A DNA stretch of 24,190 nucleotides from positions 1-24,190 of IMG/VR virus record IMGVR_UViG_3300003690_000212; one strand, given 5' to 3'. The notes under the pieces are model-generated. The model was not told where the DNA came from, ran no database searches, and saw only the letters and a program-made list of their open reading frames with translations. The stretch is from a virus. A program made the translations under genes and the position numbers. The number at the start of each line of letters is the position of its first letter. Positions within the stretch are counted from its first letter, which is position 1. Positions 13,446-19,849 of the stretch are shown in pieces.

Positions 13446-15386
13446 TTATCCCAGCAGCCGAAAGTTGTGGCGAATAGATCGAGTTGAAAAACCCCAATCA
13501 GGATCATACTCTAGCCGAGACATGTAAGGCCGGTTAACAAAAATCGTATCCTTTTCGGGTCGTACTCCCCAACAGCGAATTCGCGTGAGTTCGTTATTGC
13601 TATCAATAACTTCTATAATCCAATAAAGTTTTCCATTCTTGGTTTTCCGGGAGATAATCTTTCTGGGAATAAACCAACATAGCTGGACGTGGGGATCAAA
13701 TTCAGAAATCGGAGGAACCAACTTATCTTGGAGCTTCTCAATCGTATCTGTATCAATAACCAGATTAAGAGGAAAGATTCCCGTAAGATCGGTTTTAAAT
13801 TGAATGATCTCTTCTTCGGTAAAATCTCCTTCGGGCTTATACCTTTCCATGTTCTCGACCAATTTCTTCAACGTCTTAGGTCGGTCGACCACACACGCTG
13901 ACCAAAAGTGCTTGCGTCCTGTAAAGCGATCATCTATAATACCATCGAGGGCGCCGCCGCGGCAAAGAGCATCCAACGCTTTCTTGTTAAACTTGCTGTA
14001 AGAGATCCCTTCACGAAATAATAAATCTTCTGCATTCTTAAAGGGCCGATGGTTAAGAATCTGTTCGATTGCGGACATGCCGAGTCCCTTGATAGAAGTC
14101 AATGGCTGAATGAGAGTCTTGCCGTCTGCGCTAATCTCCCATACTGTGCCTGACTTGTTGATATCCAAGGGCTCGATTTGAAAGCCGTACTTCTTTGCAA
14201 TGTTGATAGCCTTTTCTTTTCTAGTCTCGGGCTCTTTGTCCAAGAAGGCGGCCATCCACTCAGAAGGATAATAATTCCACAGCCATGCACACTGATAAGA
14301 GATAATGCTATAACTCACGGCGTGCGACTTGTTAAAGCCATAGCCGGAGAAATATTCAAACTTATCCCAAAGTGATTCGGCCGCATCACGAGTGATCCCG
14401 TTGGCTGCACATCCGTCAACAAACTTAAGGTGAAGCTTGGTCTTGATGCCGCCTTTACCTGTGCCCTTTTTGGTGAGAACTTTGCGGAGCATATTTCCCT
14501 CGTCAAGAGTTAGGGCACCAAGTTTATGTGCCAGCAGTGCGATTTGCTCTTGGAAGATGAGGAAACCAAATGTTTCTTCTGTAATCTCTCTCGCTTCTTC
14601 CGATAGATACGATACATATTGCGGATGGTTCTTTGCTTCTATGTAATCAGCATCGACTCCGGCCGACAAGGGGCCAGGACGGAAGATCGAGGTTACCGCT
14701 GAAATATCGATAAGACTTGTCGGTTTTGCTCTAGCACAAAAGCCTTGGGCACCTTGTTCAGTAAACTGAAAGACGCCGGCCCATTTGCCCTTATGAAAGA
14801 TATTTTCATAAACTTCCTGATCATCAAAATCCAGTATGTCCGGATGAATATGCTCGTTATAAAACTCCAATACGTCTTCAAACGTAGGCTCTGCAATGCC
14901 ATGATGTCGGCGCAAGATATGTTCAATACATCCTTCCATCATCTTTAAGGTCGAGAGCCCCAATAAATCAAACTTAATGAATCCCATGGGCTCCAAGTGA
15001 CGGACGTTCTGTCCTTCGCTCCAGGGCGACTGGCGAACTCCTCCCGAATTAATAAGAGGCATATGACGGTCTAGATCTTCTGCAATGACAACGCCCCCGG
15101 CATGCCGACTGCATGACCGCACTTGGCCTATAAGACCTTCAACGCGTGCTTTAACTTCGGGATAAGTCTGTAAAAACTTTTGTAGGGTAACAGAGTATTC
15201 CATCACCTCTTCCCAAGTGGGTGTGTATACCCCGGCTTTAATGCCGTGCTTCTTTTTGGCTTCGGGCATTGCTTCTCGCATCATCACGCTGGTAACGTTA
15301 TTAACCTCCGTAAAAGGAATGCCATAGAGCTTCGTCACCCCACATCTCAACCAATCTTTCTTTAAGTTCCATGCTATCTGACACAT
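13446..15386 (-). CDS. dnaE: DNA polymerase III alpha-like, C-terminal part (palm end, fingers, HhH, OB) in a shifted frame
   Basis: A 646-aa frame; similarity to DnaE begins only around residue 19 (KLYGIPFTEVNN), so the first residues (MCQIAWNLKK) are out-of-frame translation of the upstream part. It contains SRHAGGVVIA (93-102), the third catalytic Asp140 in GFIKFDLLGL, fingers VFQFTEQGAQGF and IFRPGPL, and FGFLIFQEQI. FSGYGFNKSH is the site that carries the split intein in cyanobacterial DnaE; it is uninterrupted here. Then come helix-hairpin-helix SIKGLGMSAIEQI and an OB-fold near the end. It lacks the conserved FGTM.A..A.RDVGR-type segment between the two frames. Either the gene is broken or the assembly lost about 20 codons. 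Confidence 0.9.
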   Translation of the reverse strand: MCQIAWNLKKDWLRCGVTKLYGIPFTEVNNVTSVMMREAMPEAKKKHGIKAGVYTPTWEEVMEYSVTLQKFLQTYPEVKARVEGLIGQVRSCSRHAGGVVIAEDLDRHMPLINSGGVRQSPWSEGQNVRHLEPMGFIKFDLLGLSTLKMMEGCIEHILRRHHGIAEPTFEDVLEFYNEHIHPDILDFDDQEVYENIFHKGKWAGVFQFTEQGAQGFCARAKPTSLIDISAVTSIFRPGPLSAGVDADYIEAKNHPQYVSYLSEEAREITEETFGFLIFQEQIALLAHKLGALTLDEGNMLRKVLTKKGTGKGGIKTKLHLKFVDGCAANGITRDAAESLWDKFEYFSGYGFNKSHAVSYSIISYQCAWLWNYYPSEWMAAFLDKEPETRKEKAINIAKKYGFQIEPLDINKSGTVWEISADGKTLIQPLTSIKGLGMSAIEQILNHRPFKNAEDLLFREGISYSKFNKKALDALCRGGALDGIIDDRFTGRKHFWSACVVDRPKTLKKLVENMERYKPEGDFTEEEIIQFKTDLTGIFPLNLVIDTDTIEKLQDKLVPPISEFDPHVQLCWFIPRKIISRKTKNGKLYWIIEVIDSNNELTRIRCWGVRPEKDTIFVNRPYMSRLEYDPDWGFSTRSIRHNFRLLG

Positions 15387-16821
15387 CGTAATCGATATCC
15401 GGATAGTCTGTCGCGTCCGAGCGCAGAAAGCGTGAGAACAGAAGGCCGTACTTAATAGGGTCGACTTGAGTAATACCTAATGTGTAAGCTACAAGAGAAC
15501 CAGCCGCAGATCCGCGGCCCGGGCCGGCGAGCATTCCTTTGGTTGCCTCGTCAGCAATAGCCTTCATGGTCAAGAAATACTTGGAAAATCCTCGGTCATC
15601 AATTACATCTAGTTCTCGCTTTAATCTCGCCAAGTATTCTGGGTTTTCGTTAAGTCCTTTTTGACGGAGGCCTTCGAGTGCATAGTTAACTAATGCTTGC
15701 GTGGCTGTGGTGCCTGCGGGTACCACAAAATCAGGAAGGCGTACCGTTGTGTCTGGAAAGAAGCTTTCGATGCGTTGGTGTGCGATATGATACGTTTCCG
15801 TAATACTGTTCATTACCAGTTCGTCATCATACTCAAAGCCTGCGCTCTCACAGTAATTCTGATAGCTCTCCCACATTTGATCACCATTCTTCGGATACAG
15901 TTCATATCCAATTTCCTCTACGCCCTCGGGGAATTCTGCTCCCTCACCCCAGGATGGGGTTCCTTTTCCAAGCCATCCTAGGCGCTTGTATAGCTCTCTA
16001 TCCTTCCACGCGGTAGGGCTCGGGTAGTGGCTATCGGCTGTGGAAATCAGCTTCATATTAAACTCTTCGGCAATCTGAATGATGAGCTGGTTAAGTTCGT
16101 GCTGTTCTTTAATGTTGTTCCACTGTAGCTCGCCGTACCAGCGATCTCCAAAGACTGCTTGCATGCGACGTGTGGTATCACGCATGGCATCGAGGGTGGC
16201 ATCACGGTCAACACCGGTGCGGTTGCCCTCATCATCATAAGTGCCGTTGTCCCAATAGTTACCGGCATAGACGCCACCGAGACATGCTGACGCAGCGATG
16301 ACTCCTTCACCATATTTCTCAAGCAATGCATAATCCATGCGAGGATAACGATAGAAGTTCTGGCTCTTGTAGCTCTCTGAAACCAACTTGAAAAGGTTAT
16401 TAAGCCCAGTTTGGTTTTGTGCCAATAGAATAAGGTGGCGGCGGCGGCGCAAGAGGCCTTGAACTTTCTTACTGTCTATTTCATCCTCTACGGTTGCTCC
16501 CGAAGCAGCAGCTTGTTTGGCACTTCGGGCGCGCTTCTTGTCGGCCATGGCGACCTCATATTCTGTTCGCCACTCTTCGATGGACGGGATAAAGTACGCC
16601 TCCACACCAAAGATGGGTTTAAAGTCTTTGCCCTCTTCGTGCATCTTCTTGGCATGCAGAACCTGTCCCGCTAGTCCGTTCATGTTTCCATGATCCGTGA
16701 GCGCTAACGCATCGCTCCCGTTCTCAAAAGCAAAATCCATATGAGCATCGGGGTAACCGATTGCATCAAAAATGGATCCTGCTACACTGTGGGCGTGTAG
16801 CCCTACGAATTTAATCATCAT
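15301..16821 (-). CDS. dnaE: DNA polymerase III alpha-like, N-terminal part (PHP and palm start)
   Basis: 506 aa from ATG 16821, with GGAG 6 nt upstream and its own promoter at 16845-16873. This is the replicative polymerase family of bacteria. The PHP domain (about 1-280) has H9-x-H11, LTDHGNM at 41-47 and GVEAY at 72-76, so metal ligands seem present. The palm begins with GPGRGSAAGSLVAYTLGIT and carries the catalytic aspartates in DYPDIDYDV (about 472-480). The reading frame then diverges after MWGDE and ends ALWHSFYGG-stop. The remaining polymerase continues in the frame at 13446-15386, overlapping by 86 nt. Together the two cover a full-length DnaE minus about 20 conserved residues at the junction. 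Confidence 0.93.
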   Translation of the reverse strand: MMIKFVGLHAHSVAGSIFDAIGYPDAHMDFAFENGSDALALTDHGNMNGLAGQVLHAKKMHEEGKDFKPIFGVEAYFIPSIEEWRTEYEVAMADKKRARSAKQAAASGATVEDEIDSKKVQGLLRRRRHLILLAQNQTGLNNLFKLVSESYKSQNFYRYPRMDYALLEKYGEGVIAASACLGGVYAGNYWDNGTYDDEGNRTGVDRDATLDAMRDTTRRMQAVFGDRWYGELQWNNIKEQHELNQLIIQIAEEFNMKLISTADSHYPSPTAWKDRELYKRLGWLGKGTPSWGEGAEFPEGVEEIGYELYPKNGDQMWESYQNYCESAGFEYDDELVMNSITETYHIAHQRIESFFPDTTVRLPDFVVPAGTTATQALVNYALEGLRQKGLNENPEYLARLKRELDVIDDRGFSKYFLTMKAIADEATKGMLAGPGRGSAAGSLVAYTLGITQVDPIKYGLLFSRFLRSDATDYPDIDYDVSDSMELKERLVEMWGDEALWHSFYGG

Positions 16822-17713
16822 TTAAATCTCCCTCTCTATATGGTAATTTAACATATTTATGCGCCTTTGTCAAGCTATTTGAAGGTTTTTGAATAAAGTT
16901 TTCCGAACCCATAAATGCTTGATATTGTTGCCATTTGGAAATGTCATAGTACCAATCAAGCTCTACCCGGTGGGCATCTTTTTCATTGACTTTCCCAAAG
17001 ATAGTGTCAAAATCAAACTGGCGCGCAGACCATCTTTCTAAAAGTGGCAATTTTTTTTGGGGATATTTTTCATCAGGGCCGGGATTGATATATTCGCGCG
17101 TTGTGGTCTTGTTGACATGACGCCGACAATGAATATAATCGTCGCCGAACATTGTGAAAGGAAGAGGAACATTATCTTTTACACTCTTCCCCTCATGGGT
17201 TAAAAAAAAGTTATTTTCAAAATCTGAAATTTTTGGGCGCAAAATTCTTAGCGAATACACATTATAGGCATTCATCGGAAAGGCCACAAAATACTTATGC
17301 GGTACTACCCACTTAGATATTATATTAGCTACTCTCCAGGCTGAATAGACTCCATACAAGGCTGACCAGCCATATGAGTCTCGACGGTCACGATCTTTAG
17401 GATGAATAGGCACATAATATATAGGGATCTCTTTGCGATGTTCACTCGGAAAAATGCTGTGCTGACGATAAAAATACACCGGGTCGTACACCCATTCTCC
17501 TACTATTTTTTTGACGATGGGCGCAAGGTCATCGTTGGCTACAATCCAAATGGTCTGACAGCCGGCGACAGCACATTCGAATACAGCCTTTTGAATCGCA
17601 GTGAAGCCGGGATCAACCGGGGTCAAGCAGGCAGGCGTGGATAAATCAAAATCTGTCTGTAGGTTAGCAAGCGGTATAATCCCTGCTAAATGTATGTGTC
17701 TGCCGGCACTCAT
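16811..17713 (-). CDS. Nucleotidyltransferase-like conserved phage protein
   Basis: A 300-aa protein. The N-terminus HLAGIIPLANL, then TAIQKAVFECAVAGCQTIWI followed by VANDDLAPIVKKIVG, has the beta-strand/loop/helix/strand layout of sugar-1-phosphate nucleotidyltransferases (GlmU N-domain type). The G-G-x-G-T-R phosphate loop is missing, replaced by PLANLQTDFDL. The middle has PIYYVPIHPKDRDRRDSYGW and the Phe/Tyr-rich FVAFPMNAYNVYSLR. A glycan-related or nucleotide-binding role is inferred; activity is doubtful. Start ATG 17713 overlaps the upstream partner by 4 nt (ATGA). The 3' end overlaps the polymerase start by 11 nt and contains the polymerase promoter. Confidence 0.8.
   Translation of the reverse strand: MSAGRHIHLAGIIPLANLQTDFDLSTPACLTPVDPGFTAIQKAVFECAVAGCQTIWIVANDDLAPIVKKIVGEWVYDPVYFYRQHSIFPSEHRKEIPIYYVPIHPKDRDRRDSYGWSALYGVYSAWRVANIISKWVVPHKYFVAFPMNAYNVYSLRILRPKISDFENNFFLTHEGKSVKDNVPLPFTMFGDDYIHCRRHVNKTTTREYINPGPDEKYPQKKLPLLERWSARQFDFDTIFGKVNEKDAHRVELDWYYDISKWQQYQAFMGSENFIQKPSNSLTKAHKYVKLPYREGDLNDD
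16845..16873 (-). promoter_or_regulatory. Promoter for DNA polymerase, embedded in the preceding gene
   Basis: TTGACA (16873-16868), 17-nt spacer, TAAATT (16850-16845) with TGT extended -10 on the minus strand. The -35 is perfect and the -10 is 4/6. It lies inside the last codons of the nucleotidyltransferase-like gene, 24 nt before ATG 16821. The spacer also contains CATAAATA, close to the T4-type late-promoter core, so late control is an alternative. Confidence 0.7.
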
Positions 17714-18591
17714 AAACTATCTAAAAATCTATTGTATCCCACACAAGCTGATGGTAAAGTCTGGAGTAAATCTTCTTCATTAATCTCCGGCACTTCAACC
17801 GTCTCGATGGATGGCTGTGGGCGTGCCAGTTGCGGGCTTCTCTCGCGGCCAATGATAGTTGTTCTAAATTTGTAATATTTAGGCCTCCCAGTGGGCGAGT
17901 AGCCATTAAAGAGTCCTTTCATGCCTCGGTTCTCCATCTCAGCCAGCATTTTAAAGCGCGCCATCGTTTGAGAATAGTCAAACTCTAAAAGCTCTGCTTC
18001 TGTGAGGTGAGAAACTACACAAGCATCCTTAACAGGAGAATTCCCGTCAACGCGATCTGTAGGGAAAAACCAGATGTGTTTGACAAAATCATCGGGCGTT
18101 TCAATGAAATCAATTTTATGCTTGCCTCCACGATTGAACGCTATCCAATCATAACATATGTACCGGGGGTTGGCAACTCTTTTTTCCTTGACGAGCCCTG
18201 TACACTGTGGGTCTCCAAAGTAGAACGCCTTTTCAAATTTGATCTCGGCTATTTTTGAGTATTCGTTGGAGCACACCAAGGTTTCTCCATTGTAGCGTAG
18301 GCTCTTGCAGAGGGTGCTTACAGGCGCGCGGCCAGCCAGCGCAGTAAGAAACAATAACCTCTCCCACACTAACATTTTGGCAGCTCCGACGTTAATGTTT
18401 TCTGCGTGAGTGGTTAGATGGCGGACATCATTGTCCAACTGAATGCAAGACATATCTAAGTCAAGGTTCAGATAATCAAACCGAAAAGGAGGTTGCGAGA
18501 CCGTAAAAAAAATAGGGAGTTTGTTATGGAAGGCATATAAAACTGCCGTTAAAGTACTCCCGATTACTATCTCTGCATATTCATGAATCAT
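17710..18591 (-). CDS. Conserved phage protein of unknown function paired with the nucleotidyltransferase-like gene
   Basis: 293 aa from ATG 18591 (MIHEYAEIVIGSTLTAVLYA), coupled to the amidase stop by an 11-nt overlap. A GTG at 18624, preceded very closely by GAGGAGG, would add 11 residues and overlap the amidase by 44 nt; it is the alternative start. The N-terminal strand-glycine-helix (EIVIGSTLTAVLYAFHNKLP) resembles a Rossmann dinucleotide-binding entry but lacks GxGxxG. Later blocks include LWECL-like VWERLLFLTALAG, SNEYSKIAEIKFEKAFYFGD, DWIAFNRGGKHKIDFIET and MENRGMKGLFNGYSPTGRPK, all soluble and strongly patterned as if under tight selection. No catalytic family is recognised. The 4-nt overlap with the next gene suggests that the two proteins act together. 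Confidence 0.78.
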   Translation of the reverse strand: MIHEYAEIVIGSTLTAVLYAFHNKLPIFFTVSQPPFRFDYLNLDLDMSCIQLDNDVRHLTTHAENINVGAAKMLVWERLLFLTALAGRAPVSTLCKSLRYNGETLVCSNEYSKIAEIKFEKAFYFGDPQCTGLVKEKRVANPRYICYDWIAFNRGGKHKIDFIETPDDFVKHIWFFPTDRVDGNSPVKDACVVSHLTEAELLEFDYSQTMARFKMLAEMENRGMKGLFNGYSPTGRPKYYKFRTTIIGRERSPQLARPQPSIETVEVPEINEEDLLQTLPSACVGYNRFLDSL

Positions 18592-19537
18592 CTGCGCAGA
18601 CTTCGCTGGCGCTACTATATCCACTATCCTCCTCTTCTTCTACTTCCTCTAGAAGGGCTTTAATATCTAGACCTGCGCAGTCTTTCTTGGTTTTAGAAAC
18701 ATGATAGTGACTGACGAAGCCTTTAAAATCTCCATACTTTACGTGCTGGGCATAGTTGTTGTCAGTGTTACCGAATTGATTCAGGGGAGCAATATATGGA
18801 ATGTCTAATCCCTTATGAATAGCTTTCCATAGTTGTTTGAGAGCACGAATCTGTACCGGGTAAAATCCCAGAAAAGGCTCCAGTTCTGTGCTTTGACAGC
18901 GCATTCCTTCTAAAATAGGTCTTTCTCCATGGCCGTTTCTTACATACCACTCTTGATATTTAGGATAGTATGCATTTGAAATCTCAACTCCCACCGAGGC
19001 ACGGTTGGCGCGGGTACTACCGGCATGCCAACAGCCATGCTGCATATCAATGGTTTGGTAAATGGTTCCATCATTATCGATCAGAAAGTGCACAGAAATA
19101 CCTCGATTGTTTAAAACTTTTTGACAAGAGGCGGAATTGAGGCATACGTCCCAATGGTTTACAAAGTAACGAATGGCTCGGGTTGGCCGGCCACTATAAT
19201 CATAGTGTGTCCCGGGATTGGCTTTAAGACCACCGTTCTCCGACCACAGCACTACTTTATCCCACTCAATAGGAATAAAGCTGCCATTAAAAACGATATA
19301 ATTAGAATAAGTAGGGGTGTCGGGCTTATACTCATCAATATCTACTTGGCGTTCGGTCCAGATGCGACGGAAGGTCATGGGCCCTACTAAGCCATCAGAA
19401 GTAAGAGTATGAGCGCGTTGCCATTTCTTAACTGCTCTAATCAGCTTGTCGTCATAAAATTTCTCGCCAAACCATGTTGGATCCCAGCCTAAATTGGCTG
19501 CAGATGATTCATTATAAAAGTTTTTATCGATTGGCAT
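18581..19537 (-). CDS. N-acetylmuramoyl-L-alanine amidase with peptidoglycan-binding domain (endolysin type)
   Basis: A 318-aa cell-wall hydrolase. An N-terminal peptidoglycan-binding-1 module (about 13-60: LIRAVKKWQRAHTLTSDGLV, GPMTFRRIW) is followed by a type 2 amidase/T7-lysozyme-like domain (about 118-292). Zn ligands and catalytic residues are visible: His128 in FVNHWD, CWHAG at 169-173, VGVEIS at 182-187, and His277/Lys285/Cys287 in SHYHVSKTKKDCAG. It cuts the amide between MurNAc and L-Ala, typically for lysis. There is no signal peptide or membrane segment, so a holin elsewhere, or use as a virion enzyme, is needed. The C-terminus is an acidic tail (EEVEEEEDSG). ATG 19537 has AGAGG 10 nt upstream. 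Its position among early-type genes, beside GroES, is unusual for a lysis gene. Confidence 0.93.
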   Translation of the reverse strand: MPIDKNFYNESSAANLGWDPTWFGEKFYDDKLIRAVKKWQRAHTLTSDGLVGPMTFRRIWTERQVDIDEYKPDTPTYSNYIVFNGSFIPIEWDKVVLWSENGGLKANPGTHYDYSGRPTRAIRYFVNHWDVCLNSASCQKVLNNRGISVHFLIDNDGTIYQTIDMQHGCWHAGSTRANRASVGVEISNAYYPKYQEWYVRNGHGERPILEGMRCQSTELEPFLGFYPVQIRALKQLWKAIHKGLDIPYIAPLNQFGNTDNNYAQHVKYGDFKGFVSHYHVSKTKKDCAGLDIKALLEEVEEEEDSGYSSASEVCADDS

Positions 19538-19555
19538 ACCATTATGACCTCTCTA

Positions 19556-19837
19556 TTACTTCCCGACAATTCCTATAATATAATTATCTAATACTATATT
19601 AATCGTCTGGTTTTTAATATTAATTTCCTCGACCATTGTTTTATCTACCACGATTTGCGTGCCTACTTTTAAATTTTCCTTGAAGCGAACATCATTAGCC
19701 CAACTAATAATCTCCGCAGTTACATAACGTTCTTCTTTGGGCTTAAAATCCGCCGGTAACATGATTCCACTTTCAGTCGTGTGCTGTGGGGGAGTAGGGA
19801 GCCGAATAGAAACATATCGATTCACTGGATTAAACAA
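19556..19837 (-). CDS. groES: GroES-like co-chaperonin
   Basis: 93 aa, about the size of GroES (97), which caps the GroEL chamber as a heptamer. The beta-barrel pattern starts RYVSIRLP. The mobile loop HTTESGIMLPADF carries G-I-M-L at 24-27, matching the GGIVL GroEL-contact motif. LKVGTQIVVDK (56-66) matches the GDxVxFxK strand, and IVLDNYIIGIV is the C-terminal strand. Start TTG 19837 is chosen because AGGAGGTG ends 4 nt upstream, overlapping the ribonucleotide reductase stop. The first residues are then MFNPVNRYVS. It lies 15 kb from groEL (2498-4072), an unusual separation for partners, and downstream of a perfect in-gene promoter at 20250-20278. Confidence 0.88.
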   Translation of the reverse strand: MFNPVNRYVSIRLPTPPQHTTESGIMLPADFKPKEERYVTAEIISWANDVRFKENLKVGTQIVVDKTMVEEINIKNQTINIVLDNYIIGIVGK

Positions 19838-19841
19838 ATAT

Positions 19842-19849
19842 CACCTCCT
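19842..19849 (-). promoter_or_regulatory. Strong ribosome binding site fixing the TTG start of groES
   Basis: AGGAGGTG on the minus strand, 4 nt from TTG 19837. It shares two bases with the reductase stop codon (19848-19850), so groES translation is probably efficient despite the weak TTG initiator. Confidence 0.85.

Noticed and set aside
14315-14375. Possible intein at the DnaE FSGYGFNKSH site, where cyanobacterial split inteins occur
   Set aside because: The host motif is continuous with no intervening sequence, so no intein is present. The polymerase lesion lies elsewhere (about 15330).
15301-15386. Programmed ribosomal frameshift joining the two polymerase frames
   Set aside because: There is no convincing slippery heptamer with downstream structure, and a shift would still yield a protein lacking about 20 conserved residues.
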